Shown: positions 7,324-18,990, counted from the stretch's first letter. The stretch: DNA of 64,000 bases from Cellvibrionaceae bacterium (GCA_024707385.1 JANPZW010000008.1:124001-188000); one strand, 5' to 3'. Numbers and translations are program-made. The notes: generated by a model from the letters alone, not told the origin.

Positions 7324-10186
7324 ATGAGCTTCCTAGCCCAACTCCGCCAAAAGCAAAATCCCACCACCTCCGGCGGTTTGCAGTTATGTTATTTGCTGAG
7401 CTGGCAAGATGGTCGCTTGCATTTGGCGATGCACTTGGCGCAGTTGGAGGCGGGGCGGGTGCGGGAGTTGGAGCAGGTTTATGCAGTGCAGCAGGCGCAT
7501 TTGAATCAGCCGCCGTCTTTTACGGTGCCGGCGGATATTGCGGTGTTGCGGCGTTTGCTGGATGAGGGTTGGAGCGGGCTGGCGGCGGGGTTTTGTGCGG
7601 GGGCGGATTTGGCGCTGCTGCAGCTGCTTTTGGCGACCGGCAAGTGTTTTGCGGCGCTGGGGGAGGGGGGCGCTGGTTTGGGGGGAGCCGTGTGCGGTGA
7701 CGCCGGTGTGGCGGATTGATGGGGATGGTCAACAGTCCCTGGGGTGGAGCTGCACTGCGGATGCGCGTTTCTGGTCGCTGGCACAGGCGGATATTGGGGT
7801 TGTCGTCAATGGCAATCAGTTGCGCCGCTGCATCAGCGAATTAACCCCGCAAGCGCTGGCGGAGGTGCACTCGGCGAATGTGCTCGCGCCGGAGCAACTC
7901 GCCGACTTTAGGCAGGCGGTGGTGCCGCGCTGGCGGGCTATGGGGTTGCCGTTGCCCCAGGAGTTGCCGATCACGAGTCTGCCGGCGACCGTGCGACCGG
8001 TGTTGCTGTGCGAATCCGTTTTTGCGGCGGAGGGGCGCTGGGTGGATTCGGCGATGCTGGCGTTTCGCTATGAATCCGAGGCCGTCTGTTTTATGCGCCG
8101 TTATGCGGATGGCAATGCGAGCAGCAGCTTTTGGAATGGCGCCGAGTTGTGGGTGGTTGAGCATCAGCAGGCCATTGAAGATGAGGTGTATCAATGGCTG
8201 GACCAGTATGTGCGCGCGCATCTGGGCGAACGCGTAAAACAAAATGCGCAGAGGTGCGTTTGGACCCCAGCGGATAAATCCGCCTGGCAGGCGCTGTTGC
8301 TCGATCACCAATCCGCGTGGGTGGGCAAACTGGGAATTTATTTTGCCCCCGGTTTTCGCCACGCCTATGTCGCGCCGGAGAATTGGAAAGTGGCGCTCAC
8401 CCGAAATGAGGCATTTTTGCAGTTGTCCCTCGAATTGGAAGCCCGAGGCGAGCGTTACGAATTGTTGGATTTATTGGAGCAATTGCGCCTGTTCAATCGC
8501 CTGCAAACGGAGGGCCCGGTGGAATTGCCGGTGGACGGCAAAATTCTGGTGCTGCCCGGTGGCTTGATGCGCTCCTTGGCGGCGGAGCTGGATGATGTGG
8601 TGACCTGGTACGGCGGCAGCGGCCGCATCCCACTGACGCAGCTTTATCGCGTTGAAGGTTTGCGCCAATTGCTGCCGGAAGCGGAGTGGTCCGGCGATGA
8701 ACAATTGCTGCATCGCTCGCAGGCACTGCAGATGTCGCCGGAGCTGCTCGACAGCGCCGCCAGCGGTGTGCAGGCGGAATTGCGCCCTTATCAATGGTTG
8801 GGTGTGTGCTGGTTGCAGCATTTGAAACAAGTGGGTTTTAACGGTTTGCTCGCCGACGATATGGGCCTGGGCAAAACGCTGCAGACGCTGACGCATTTGA
8901 GTCTGGAACACAAACGCGGTGAGCTGGCGCAGCCGGCACTGATTGTGGCACCCACCAGTCTGCTGCCCAATTGGGCGAAAGAAATTCGCCGCTTCTGCCC
9001 GCATTTGCGCGCCCATGTGGTCCACGGCGGGCAGCGCCATCAGAAGTGGCCGCAGGACGGTATTCACATTTACATCACCAGTTACCATTTACTGGTGCGC
9101 GATGTGGCATTTTGGAGCGGCCAAACGCTGAGCTGGTTGGTGTTGGATGAGGCGCAGATGATTAAAAATCCGAGCACCCATGTGAGCCGCGCGGTGCGTG
9201 AATTAAATGCGCAACATCGCCTGTGTCTCTCCGGTACACCGGTGGAAAATCATTTAGGCGAGTTGTGGGCGCTGTTGGATTTTCTCGAACCCGGTGTGCT
9301 CGGCAGTCAACGCCAATTCAAATCCTATTATCAAAAACCGATCGAACAGGAAGGCAACGGCGCGCGGTTACAACAATTGTTGAACCGCATTGCACCTTTG
9401 ATGCTGCGGCGAACCAAAAATCAGGTCGCTCAGGATTTACCGTCAAAAACTCTGGTGCAGCAAGTGATTCCACTGAGCGAGCAGCAGCAGGCGTTTTATC
9501 AGCGGCTGAAGCAAGACGATTGGCAGAATTTAATGCAGCAGTTGGAAGGCGTGGAAAATCCGGGGCAAAAACAGATGTTGCTGCTCGCGGCCTTGATTCG
9601 TTTGCGCCAGGCATGTTGCGATCCGCGTTTGTTGTCCGAGAACAATATTCCTTCGGCCAAGACGGATTATTGTGTTGAGATGCTGGAATCCCTGGAGGCA
9701 GAGGGGAGGGCGGTGCTGGTGTTTTCCCAGTTCACCCGCATGCTCGATATTCTCGCCGAACGGTTACAGGAACTCGGTATTCAATATTTGATGCTCACCG
9801 GCCAAAGCCGCGACCGCGCGGAATTGGTGGAGGCGTTTCAGGCGGGTAAAGCGCCGGTTTTTTTAATCAGTTTAAAAGCGGGCGGCGTCGGTTTGAATCT
9901 CACCCGCGCGGATACGGTGATTCATTTTGACCCCTGGTGGAATTCCGCTGCGGAAGAACAGGCGAGCGACCGCGCTCACCGCATTGGCCAGACGCAGCCG
10001 GTGTTTGTGTACAAATTAATTGCCGAAAATACCATTGAAGAAAAAATTGCCGAATTGCAGCAGAGCAAGGCGCTGTTGAGTCAGCAGGTGAACCGCCAGG
10101 CACAGGACAGCGGCACGGCCTTTGCGCTCAAACTCGAAGATCTGCTGCGTTTGTGGCAGGACGATGAAACCTCACCGCAGGCGTGA
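7324..10186 (+). CDS. SNF2/Swi2-family helicase-like ATPase (one frameshift)
   Basis: The frame opening at ATG 7324 (MSFLAQLRQKQNP) joins the long frame ending at 10186 if one G is removed from the run at 7665-7670, giving about 953 residues. The N-terminal half is a bacterial SNF2-associated region. The ATPase core has LLADDMGLGKT (Walker A, ~512), LDEAQMIKN (DEAH-like, ~607), LSGTPVENH, VLVFSQFTRM, GGVGLNLTRAD and DRAHRIGQ (~881). These enzymes translocate on double-stranded DNA and remodel protein-DNA complexes; the bacterial role of this group is poorly defined. It is followed 64 bp later by a gene on the same strand, probably an operon partner. The frameshift lies in a G homopolymer and is likely a sequence error. 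Confidence 0.85.
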
Positions 10187-10250
10187 TGGGCATTCCCATT
10201 TTTTCGTGGAAGCCATTGCGTATGCGGAGCAAAAGAGAGGCTGAAATTAT

Positions 10251-11465
10251 ATGGTTGATATAGCAACTGTGGATTCCCAAGTCAGTCAGCAGGGACAGTT
10301 TTGTTTGTTGGACTGGATGCTGGCGGAAAATATGATTCCCTACGCCGCCTACGAAAATTGGCGCTACGGCCGCATCGCCACACTGGACGATGTTTTTTCT
10401 CTCGCACCCGACGATCTGCAACGCCTGCTGCAACAGGCGCAGCAAACGTGCCGGGAATTAAATCTGCAACAGGAAGCGCAAACGTTTTACCCCTGGGACG
10501 GCCAGCAGCGCCAGCCGCTGCGCATCAGCACAGACCCGGAGCGCCACGCCACCATGGCGGCGCGCTGGACTGCGCGCAAGGATGTGCCGCAGATGGATTT
10601 GTTTATGGACAATTCCGCCGCGATTGCGGAAAACCAAGTGCTGGATGCGCTGGCCAACCGGCAATTCCAGGAGGCGGGCGCGGCGCTGCAGCGGCTCACC
10701 AAATTGAATCCTCGCCACGGCAAATTGGGTGGTTATCAGGATCTCATCAATTACGGTTTGCATTGTGTTGCCAGTCCGACGATAGCGGCGGAGGATCTGG
10801 CAGCGGAGTTTCAGGGTTTGGATCAAGAAGTCGCGCTGCTCGCGGGCGAACTGTTGGGCAGCCGGCGGCGGGATTTTCTCGCCTTTGCCTGGCGCCGTAT
10901 GGCGGAAAATCTGCGCCAGAAAACATTTTCTCCAGCGGAGCCGGAGTTGCATTGCAGTTACGCCTATGGGCAGATTCCAGATTGGCAGGCGCTGGTGACT
11001 TGCTTAGAGCAGGAGCCGCAATTGTTCGAATCGCCCATTTTGCTCGCGCGCCTCGCCCAGGGATTTTTGCAATGCCAGCAGGTGAATGCGTTTTATCTAC
11101 TGTGGGGAATTTTGTTCGAGCGTTTCGCCGCAGAGGCGGAGCGCATGATCGGTCAACAGGGCGAATTGCTGTTAGAAAAATGGGACCAATTTCTGGCGTT
11201 TGACGATAATTGGCCGGCGGAGGTGTTTCTCGGATTTTTGTTGATCAATCAACCTGGACTGGTGCAGGTGCTGAATAATTTGCCCTTGCTCCAGGGCGTA
11301 GCAATCACCAACCCCGTCAACCGCGCAGCCCTGGAACTGGTGCGCGTGCGCCTGGCAGAACAGGATGAAAGAGCCGCGCGGGAAAATCTGAAAAATCTCA
11401 ACCCGGTGATGTTGCGGTTTTATCTGAATAAAAGGGATTGGTTTGCGTCGTTGAGGAAGCGGTAG
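10251..11465 (+). CDS. Conserved hypothetical protein downstream of the SNF2 ATPase
   Basis: A 404-residue soluble protein preceded by GAGAGG. I recognise no named domain. The sequence is helical and repeat-like, with segments such as NQVLDALANRQFQEAGAALQ and PILLARLAQGFLQCQ that recall TPR-type solenoids. N-terminally, LLDWMLAENMIPYAAYENWRYG may be a separate small domain. The close spacing and shared orientation suggest the two products work together, the partner perhaps acting as a substrate adaptor for the ATPase. That is inference from context only. Confidence 0.72.
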   Translation: MVDIATVDSQVSQQGQFCLLDWMLAENMIPYAAYENWRYGRIATLDDVFSLAPDDLQRLLQQAQQTCRELNLQQEAQTFYPWDGQQRQPLRISTDPERHATMAARWTARKDVPQMDLFMDNSAAIAENQVLDALANRQFQEAGAALQRLTKLNPRHGKLGGYQDLINYGLHCVASPTIAAEDLAAEFQGLDQEVALLAGELLGSRRRDFLAFAWRRMAENLRQKTFSPAEPELHCSYAYGQIPDWQALVTCLEQEPQLFESPILLARLAQGFLQCQQVNAFYLLWGILFERFAAEAERMIGQQGELLLEKWDQFLAFDDNWPAEVFLGFLLINQPGLVQVLNNLPLLQGVAITNPVNRAALELVRVRLAEQDERAARENLKNLNPVMLRFYLNKRDWFASLRKR

Positions 11466-11824
11466 TGGGTGGGATGGTTACTAGGGTGAAGTTCGTTAGG
11501 CATTGTCGAGAATGTTGTTAGAACCAGCCGCTTCAGTCGGGCTGGTTGTTCACTTCAGCTCGTCCATGAAGCATAAGCCATGCTTTGCCAAATTTTTGGA
11601 TCAAACGCCAAGAAAGCCTCAGAAAATTCCTGCAAGAGCACATTCTTATGAGCGCCTACTACTAGTAGGCGCATATGATGGATTTCATGTCTGAAACTGA
11701 TATTACTTCAGGGTTTCTGATGATCAGCTCAGGGGTTGGGTGCGGCCAAGACTCAAATGCTGTAAGCGCGTTTTTGAGTTATTGCTTTGACCATTGTCTT
11801 CTTCCCAGTTTGGATAACTGCTAT
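11466..11824. other. Intergenic region with a 21-bp palindrome
   Basis: About 360 bp with no convincing gene. It holds a perfect odd-centred palindrome GCGCCTACTACTAGTAGGCGC written as two 10-base arms around one base (11652-11672), without a T-tract. The small frames here lack ribosome binding sites. Confidence 0.5.
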
Positions 11825-12927
11825 CTATTTCCCGTTGGGCATAAATTGCTCGACTTCTGTTGCCGGTAGCAAATCCAAATTTTCTTTTGCGTGCTTTCTC
11901 AGTTTTTTCGAACTTGCTTCGTTCGCAATATTTTGCAATAGAGATCTGTAGCGGGAATTATTGCTTTTGGATAATGTCTTGCAGAGCCAAGCAAGAGCGT
12001 CCACCACGTAAGGGTCGTCAGTTTCTTTGTCGTCCCAGATTTTTTCTGCAAATAAATCCAGTACCTCAATTTCTATATCGTCTTGTTGGTAATAGCCTTT
12101 GGCCAGGGTCTGCAATGTTGTCCCCGTGCTATCTAATTGCTTTTTTATTGATGAGATGTCATTTGAAAAGTTTACAGTTGGGGTGACTCTCTCGATGAAG
12201 AGGGGTTTTTCATTTCGCGCGCTAAACTGAATATTTCCAAGGCCTTTATATTGATAGGTTATGCTGCCCGGCTTCCCGGTAAAGGCATTGCCGCTGTGTT
12301 TTGAAACACCGTCTGGCTTGCCGAGCTTTGAAACTACTAGGCTTTCACTTTCTCCGCCGGCCAAATTTAAGAATAATTCCTCTCTCGATAGTTCCTTACT
12401 TTTTTGCTGGTCATTTGGTGATTGCGATGGTGTGTATGAGGGGGATTTATTTTCAATAACTTTTGATACAACATTTCCATTTGTATCCTCTATCCATACG
12501 GCAGAGTAAGTTTCACTTAAGCTTCCTGTGATAAGGTAGTTTTGGTCTTTTTCCGGCGTAAAATTAACCTCTCCTCAACGATATAGTTTTTTCCAGCATT
12601 AAATATGGCCCCGACGGGGGCCGAATGGTAGACCTGGCCAACAATATGGATATTTAATGGCTTAACTGGAACAGACCTCGAGGCCCCCATTGTGACTAGC
12701 TGGGCCCCTTGTCCATACGACGCAGAAGCGGAGGCGTTTAAGCTATTGTGGACAGGTTTTCCATCGATGAGTTTTATGTAATAAAAATTTGCTCTGCTTC
12801 GGCTCTGTCTTTGAAAGCTATCATTAATCGTAGCAATATCGCCGACATATCCCTCAGGTAGCGACGGGGCGTACGACACACATCCTGCTATAAGAAAGGA
12901 CAATATCGTTGTTAAAAGTATTTTCAT
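11825..12927 (-). CDS. Lipoprotein of unknown function (one frameshift)
   Basis: Starts MKILLTTILSFLIAGC, a lipoprotein signal with lipobox LIAGC, so it should be anchored to a membrane after cleavage before Cys. Two frames join near 12571-12575, where one base appears missing. The reconstruction reads YIVEGEVNFTPEKDQNYLITG, then LSETYSAVWIEDTNGNVV and on to REELFLNLAGG, giving about 367 residues. The N-terminal part is a beta-rich lipoprotein domain. The middle (VSKLGKPDGVSKH) resembles a periplasmic SmpA-like fold. The C-terminus is helical (LCKTLSKSNNSRYRSLLQ). I do not recognise a function. A start downstream at 12364 would be an artefact of the frameshift. Confidence 0.68.
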
Positions 12928-12928
12928 C

Positions 12929-13109
12929 TTATTTCCCTTTTAATTGGATTTGGTTGCTTATTTTAAGAGCTTCTCTAAGCCTCGTGCCGCGGCCCTTGGC
13001 GCCTTGCCAAGTTCCTTGCAAATGCGCGGCTAGTGTTGTCCATCCCTTGACGTCTAGCAAATCAAGTCTGGTATGCAAGCTTGGTTGAAGCGTGTGCGCC
13101 AATATGCAT
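12929..13109 (-). CDS. Possible small protein directly upstream of the lipoprotein (frameshifted)
   Basis: An ATG at 13109 opens MHIGAHASTKLAYQT. With one shift, the neighbouring frame continues RLDLLDVKGWTTLAAHLQG and TRLREALKISNQIQLKGK, stopping one base before the lipoprotein ATG. The amphipathic pattern and tight junction look coding, but the ribosome site (GAGGTG) is too close to the ATG and fits a TTG seven bases further on better. I do not recognise it. It may be the tail of a lost upstream gene. Confidence 0.3.
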
Positions 13110-13145
13110 CACCTCTTCATTAATATTCCCTAAGGTGATGTGTGC

Positions 13146-13173
13146 AAAAAAATGCCCCGCAAATGAGCAGGGC
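13146..13173 (-). terminator. Rho-independent terminator after the BPSS1780-family gene
   Basis: On the minus strand GCCCTGC pairs with GCGGGGC (one G-T pair) and is followed by a run of T (the A-run at 13146-13152 on the plus strand). Confidence 0.7.
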
Positions 13174-13181
13174 GAGAAGGA

Positions 13182-13946
13182 TCACACGTCGACAAAAATA
13201 TCTTTATACGCAACAAAGATGGATGCGTAGATCACCGGCCCTAGGACCAGCAGGCCGAGGCCGAGAGGAATCATCGCCAGAATTGCCAGACCAAATGCCA
13301 CAATGCCGTAGATCAGGAACGGCACAATATTTTTTATGCACGCCTGAAAACTCATGGTCAGCGCCTGCAACACCGGCACTTTGTGCAGAACAATCAGCGC
13401 CGGTGCAAACCAGGCCATCATGGAGATGGGAATGATCAGAGCCATGGCAACCAGGATTCCGAGCATAAACTTCATGCCCATGGCGTTGAAATTTGGTTCA
13501 CCGCCGATACCCATGAGCGGCAGAAACGCGGAGCCTAGGCAGATTGCCAGAATAATCCAGGTCAATAGGGTCACTCCCGCGGACAGGATCAGTAGCGGAA
13601 TCAGGGATTCGCGGAAGCCGGCAAATAAGTGATTGATCTGCAACGGCTCGCGGTCGTGCTGCGCCTTGCAGCCGAGCATCAATCCGCCCATCCAGATGTG
13701 AGTGGTGAGGTAGATGAGAACGTTGACCACTGGAATGAAGCTAAACACCATCATCAGCACGAAGCCGATGATACAGATCGCGATCCAGATGCCCGCATCC
13801 TGTTTGAAATAATTAAAACCTTCGACAATCCATTGCATGCCCCGGCCGGCGTTTACGGTGCGTGGGTCGTGCAGGGCGAATTCCTGTTCGCCGGTCGGTT
13901 GGGTCAATTCCGCGCTGGGCGCTGAATAGGGATTGGGAGTACTCAT
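13182..13946 (-). CDS. BPSS1780-family polytopic membrane protein
   Basis: A 254-residue protein with a short Pro-rich cytoplasmic N-terminus (MSTPNPYSAPSAEL) and about six hydrophobic segments, for example WIAICIIGFVLMMVFSFI, LLILSAGVTLLTWIILAIC and LIYGIVAFGLAILAMIPLGLGLLVLGPVIYASIF. The signature RTVNAGRGMQWIVEGFNYF and the arrangement fit the BPSS1780 family of inner-membrane proteins, whose function is unknown. AAGGAAG precedes the start. It is a single-gene unit with its own terminator. Confidence 0.8.
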   Translation of the reverse strand: MSTPNPYSAPSAELTQPTGEQEFALHDPRTVNAGRGMQWIVEGFNYFKQDAGIWIAICIIGFVLMMVFSFIPVVNVLIYLTTHIWMGGLMLGCKAQHDREPLQINHLFAGFRESLIPLLILSAGVTLLTWIILAICLGSAFLPLMGIGGEPNFNAMGMKFMLGILVAMALIIPISMMAWFAPALIVLHKVPVLQALTMSFQACIKNIVPFLIYGIVAFGLAILAMIPLGLGLLVLGPVIYASIFVAYKDIFVDV

Positions 13947-14080
13947 GACAGCTTCCTTGATTGAGTGGTAAACGAATGCGGCCCGCGGTGCGGGCCTGCC
14001 GAATTTATGGCGTCATGTGTGGACAGGACGCTTTTTATCTTAGCTGGTTATGGTGCGTTCTCAAGCTTTGCCGACCGGGT

Positions 14081-15017
14081 TCAGTCGTCGGCGAGGGAAA
14101 TCGCCCGCGCCCGGGTGTCTATGCCACCAAATACCTTTTGCAGCGCCTCAAGAAAGCCGCGCAGTTCCATGGTCATGATGGCGAAATCTGCGTCGAATTC
14201 CTCGGCGGCGGATTCGGGATTGCGGTCGCCCGCCTGGTCGAGAATACGCTCGGAAAATTTCAGCCGGCGAATCGCCAGTTCATGGTCCAGCACGCACTCC
14301 ACCGCATCCTGCCAACCCAGCGCGAGTTTGCGCACCACCATATCGGTTTTCAGGTGGTTGAGCATTTCTTCGGCGGTGAGATCCTGCTTTTTGCAGCGGA
14401 TTACCCGGCCGTCGTCCCGCGGCGCTTCCAGTTCGCATTCGTCGCCGAGGGTAAAGCCGTCGGGTGCGGTGGAGGTGGCGAGCCATTGGGTCATGGTCTG
14501 GCTGGGCATTTGTTTGGTGACAAACGGAATCACCGGCAGGCTGCCGACGACTTCGCGCAGGGCGCCGAGCAGTTCCTCGGCGCGCTTGGCGGAGGAGGCG
14601 TTCACCACCACCCAGTTTTCCTGTGGTGCTATATAGGCGTATTGCAATTGCGAGCGGGTGAGAGCGCGGGGCAGGAGGGAGAACATAATCTCCTCCTTCA
14701 AATTCTGCTTCTCCGCACGCCCGACCGAGCGCCCTTCCTCCTGGCTGATGGCGGCGACTTTTTCTTCCAGCTGCTCGCGCACCACGCCGCCGGGCAGAAT
14801 TTTTTTCCTGCCGCTTGGCGCATACCATCAAATAACCGTTGGTGGCGTGCACCAGGGATTTGCCGTTGCGCCCGAGGGGCGGCACCCAGCCGTAGCTGTG
14901 CAAATCCTGCTTGCCGCAGGGTTGAAACACCTTCTGCGCCAAGGCTTCGTCCAGTTCGTCGGCGGATAGGTTGAAGGGTTTGGTCAGGCGGTAAACGCGC
15001 AGATTTTTAAACCACAT
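14081..15017 (-). CDS. rdgC: Recombination-associated protein RdgC (one frameshift)
   Basis: The N-terminal frame starts [15 protein letters not shown] and reads [20 protein letters not shown]. After KRQEK the other frame continues [15 protein letters not shown] and runs to the end, including [13 protein letters not shown]. The shift lies in the T7 run at 14800-14806 (one base too many). The reconstructed ~311 residues match RdgC (about 300), a dimeric ring that binds double-stranded DNA nonspecifically and modulates RecA. An ATG two codons upstream (15023) is possible; RdgC usually begins MWFKNL. Confidence in identity is high. Confidence 0.92.
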
Positions 15018-15117
15018 GGGCACTCCAATTTTTTAACTACATAAGGTGCTCACTGCCAAAAAGCAGGGCGCGGCATTAAGCCGCGATCCTCCGGGTGAGT
15101 CAAGGAAGCTGTGGCCG

Positions 15118-16978
15118 TCACTCTGCGGCGGCGGTCTGTAGAGGGGCCGCCAGATACCGCTTCAGGAAGACCTGCATGTTGCGGAGGGCGATTTTTTCGT
15201 TGGATTCGATGGTGCGCCAATGTTCGCCCTTGGGCAGCTCGACGTATTCCACCTGGTTGCCCTGCCTTCTTCAGCTGTTTGTACATGTTGCGTGAGTGTT
15301 TCGGATCTACGACTGTGTCCTTTTCGCCGGCGATCAGCAGCAGCGGCGTTTTGATCTGCTTGCGCAGATGGTAGGGCGACACCTGTTTGATGTCCCAGCG
15401 GGGGTTCAACAGCTCGCGATTTAGGCCAGAGAAGAGGTAGCGACCCAAACCGTCGTAATGGAGTTTCATATCCAGCACCCCATTGATGCTGATGCCGCAT
15501 TTGTACAGCTCCGGTGTTTTAACCAAGCCCATAGCGGCGGCGTAGCCACCAAAACTGGCGCCAACGATGCAGATGCGCGCGGGGTCGGCGATGCCTTGCT
15601 CGATCAGCCAGTGCACGCCGTCGGTGATGTCGTCCTGTATGCCCAGGCCCCACTGCTGGTAGCCGGCAACTTCGTGCTCATAACCAAATCCGGTGGAGCC
15701 GCGGAATTGTGGCTGGAACACCGCGTAGCCTTCGCTGGCGAACATTTGCACGTAATTGTCGAAGCCCCAGTAATCCCTTGCCCAGGGGCCGCCGTGGGGG
15801 TAGACGATCAGCGGCAGTTTGGGTTTGTCCTTGCCTTTGGCGCTCACAGGAAGAGTCAGATAGGTCGGAATATTCAGGCCGTCGCGGGCTTTGTAATTGA
15901 GCTCCTGCATAGGGTGAAGAGCGGCTTCATCCAAATTTGGATAGGCGGAGCCGAAATAGGCCGCCTCTTTTTTCTGCAGATCGAACAGAAAATATTGCGG
16001 CGGGTGGACGTCGCTGTAGACCTCGTAAAACGCCTTGCCCAGATTGATTTTATCCATCGAGGAAAGCAGATCCACGCGGCGGCCGGGAAAGGCTTTTTTC
16101 AGCGCGGCGCGGGCGGATTCTCGCGGCGCGTTATGGTAGGGGCCGATGATTTTATTCTGTTTGAGATCGTATAAATGCAGATCGTGATCGTCCTGATCAT
16201 AGTCATCGTCTTCCAGCTCCTGAGAGGAAAAAACCAGCACATTGTTATCGGTGTAATCAAACCGAACGGGGTACATCAATTTATCGCTAAGGTACTTTTC
16301 TCTTTGCAGGAGTTTCCAATTTGAGTTTTCCTCATCGCGATAGTAGATCAACGCCACCTTGCCTTTATCGCGCGCTTTTATGCCGACGCGGATTTGCCCG
16401 TTGTTATCGGCTATAAAATGGTAGAAACCGGTGCGATTAGCTTCCACAAGCGTTTTTTGGCCGTTATAGACATTTACCTTGTGGACTTTGGGCATGGCCC
16501 AATTTTCGTCCGATTCATCCAATGCGAGCAGCACATGTTCTCGATCATGCGCGAGGTCGTGAACCAGATGGGGATGTTGCAGAAAGTAGCCCCACTTGTT
16601 CGGCCGCATGTCGAAGAGCTGCACATTTTCTCCATTTTTATCGACGCTAAACAAACGTGTCAGGTTGAGCAGCCCAACGTGCGGCCATTTCACAGCCATG
16701 CGCGCGCCCACCAGCAGACGGTCGTCATTGACCCATCTAAACCAGCTCAGATGAATATCCCGGAGAGGAATAACACCGATGAATTTTTCTTCCGACTTGT
16801 ACAGATGTTTGGTAACTATCACCGGCATATCTTCGTACGTGATGACGTAGGCCACTTGTTCCCCGTTGGGAGAAATTTGCGGTGAGGATACTGCGGGCAG
16901 GCGGGCGAATTCTTCCGGGGTTTGCGCCTGGACAAGCAAGCTGCAGAATAGACATAGGGCGATAAAAAGCGGTTTCAT
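15118..16978 (-). CDS. S9-family prolyl-oligopeptidase-like serine peptidase (frameshift near 3' end)
   Basis: Starts MKPLFIALCLFCSLLVQAQ, a signal peptide, so the enzyme is periplasmic or secreted. An N-terminal beta-propeller (~20-370) leads into an alpha/beta-hydrolase domain. The nucleophile is in GASFGG (~474) and the acid in EKDTVVD (~554). The raw frame after KKAG is scrambled. Removing one base near 15258-15262 restores QVEYVELPKGEHWRTIES, giving the catalytic His (~585), and a stop at 15118 instead of 15050. The reconstructed length of about 620 is normal for S9C acylaminoacyl-type peptidases. It lies just after the argS terminator on the same strand. Confidence 0.85.
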
Positions 16979-16996
16979 CCTTAATTCTCCTTTTCC

Positions 16997-17024
16997 AAAA
17001 AAAATCCCGCGGTGTTGCCGCGGG
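16997..17024 (-). terminator. Rho-independent terminator after argS
   Basis: On the minus strand CCCGCGG-CAACA-CCGCGGG is followed by AT8. It lies 32 bp beyond the argS stop and 19 bp before the peptidase start codon. Confidence 0.85.
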
Positions 17025-17055
17025 CTCTTGATATAAAAACTAGTCCAGATAGGTT

Positions 17056-18785
17056 TTACATTTTCTCCATCACTTCAATGCCGAGTAAATCCAGACCGCT
17101 GCGCAGGGTCTGCGCGACTTGGTGGCTGAGAAGTAGACGGCTGTTGCGGGTCGCCGGGTCGACGCCTTCTTTGAGGATCGGGCAGGCTTCGTAAAACGTC
17201 ATAAACAGGCTGGCGAGATCGTAGAGATAAGTGCACAACAAATGCGGCATGGCGTCCTGCGCCACCTGCTCAACGATTTCGCCGAATTGCATCAGTTTCA
17301 GCGCCAGCGCTTTTTCCTGGGTTTCGACGAGAGTCAGAGTTGACGACAACTCAGTCGGCTCGACGCCGGCCTTGCGGAAAATACTGCGGATGCGGGTGTA
17401 GGCGTATTGCAAATACGGACCGGTGTTGCCTTCGAAACTCAGCATCTGGTCCCAATTGAACACATAATCCAGGGTGCGGGTTTTGCTGAGGTCGGCGTAT
17501 TTCACCGCGCCGATTCCCACCTTGCGCGCCACTTCCACTTTTTCTTCGGCAGAGAGTTCACCGCTGCCCTGAATCACAGCGGTGGCGCGTTCGACGGCTT
17601 CGTCCAACAACTCGGCGAGTTTGACGGTGCCGCCGGTGCGGGTTTTAAACGGTTTGCCGTCGGCGCCCATCATGGTGCCGAAGGGGCAGTGTTCGAGACG
17701 GACGTTTTCCGGTGCAAAACCGGCTTTGCGCGCGACTGTGTACACCTGCTGCATATGCAAAGCTTGGCGTGCGTCGCTGAACACCATAATGCGCTGCGCG
17801 CCGAGAGTGCCGATGCGGAAACGCACGGCGGCGAGATCCGAGGTGGAGTAGAGATAACCGCCGTCTTTTTTCTGCACGATCACCGGCGATGGATTGCCAT
17901 TTTTATCCGCCAGTTCTTGCAGAAATACCACTTGGGCGCCCTGATCTTCCTGCGCCAATCCCTGTTGTTTCAGCTCTTCTACCAATACCGGCAGATCATC
18001 GTTGTAAAAACTCTCGCCGCGGATGTGCTCCGGTGTCAGGGAGACGTTCAGCAGATGGTAAATCTCTTCGCAGTGGGCGAGGGAGACTTCGCGGAATTTG
18101 TGCCACAAACGCAGAACCTGTTCATCACCGGCCTGCAGGCGTACCACGTACTGGCGGGCAAGATCGGCAAAAGCCGGGTCTTCATCAAAATGTTTTTTCG
18201 CCCGCTGGTAAAAATGTTCCAGATCCTGCAAAGCCAGTTCGGCTTGGTCGCCGTGTTGAAGCTGTGCTTCCAGTTCGCCGATCAGCATGCCAAATTGCGT
18301 GCCCCAGTCGCCCACGTGGTTCTGCCGGATCACGGTTTGGCCGAGGCTTTCCAACACACGCACCACGGCGTCGCCGATGATGGTGGAGCGGAGGTGACCG
18401 ACGTGCATTTCCTTTGCGAGGTTGGGACCGGAGTAATCCACCACCACGGTTTGCAGGCGGTGATCCTGGGCTAGACTGGCGTAGGGGGGCGCTCCAGCAA
18501 TTGTTGGGCGAGCCAGGTGGGATTCAAGGTGATATTGATAAAACCTGGGCCGGCGATTTCGATTTTCTCGGCGATATTATCGAGCTGCAGATTCGCGACG
18601 ATTTTCTGCGCGAGTTCACGCGGATTGCTGCCCACCTTTTTCGCCGCGCCCATGGCGCCGTTGATCTGGTAGTCACCAAAGCTAGCATTTTTGCTGGGGG
18701 CAACATTGGGGTCGCAATCGGCGGGAGCGCCGGCAGCCTGCAGGGCCTGTCTGGCGCGCTCGGAGAGCAGGGCACGAATGGTCAT
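17056..18785 (-). CDS. argS: Arginyl-tRNA synthetase (one frameshift)
   Basis: The N-terminal frame (18785-18471) is the Arg-tRNA synthetase additional domain ([37 protein letters not shown]). The main frame carries the class I catalytic domain with [20 protein letters not shown] (HIGH-type motif HVGH), [14 protein letters not shown] and the C-terminal DALR anticodon domain ([17 protein letters not shown]) ending EVMEKM. The two join across the G6 run at 18484-18489, where the frame changes. ArgS is single-copy and essential, so the break is almost certainly a sequence error. This is strong evidence that the other homopolymer breaks here are errors too. Confidence 0.95.
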
Positions 18786-18885
18786 AAAGTCGGTCTTCGG
18801 ATTTCAGTGAGCTGGCGATTGTAGCGAGCTTCAGAGTGGATGCAAGCTGAGTAGAGCGCGGATCTACCTCGCAGCGGAAGAGCTT

Positions 18886-18990
18886 CAGCAGGATTTTGCG
18901 GGACTCTCACAGACAGGGATGTCTGTGAGAGAGCCTATAGGGACATACTTGTGGCGGTCCCGAGAAACCCTGGTGGAGCTCTGGAGCGGT
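18886..18990. repeat. Intergenic palindromic element upstream of the crotonase gene
   Basis: A perfect 12-bp stem CTCTCACAGACA / TGTCTGTGAGAG with a 4-base loop (about 18904-18931) is followed by GGGACATACTTGTGGCGGTCCC, another partly symmetrical block. It sits in a 247-bp spacer between the divergent argS and crotonase genes. It looks like a dispersed ERIC/REP-like intergenic unit, but no second copy is present in the window. Confidence 0.5.

Noticed and set aside
7660..7675. Programmed frameshift in the SNF2 gene at a G run
   Set aside because: Similar one-base breaks occur in argS, pgi, rdgC and many others with no common slippery motif or stimulatory structure, so error is simpler.
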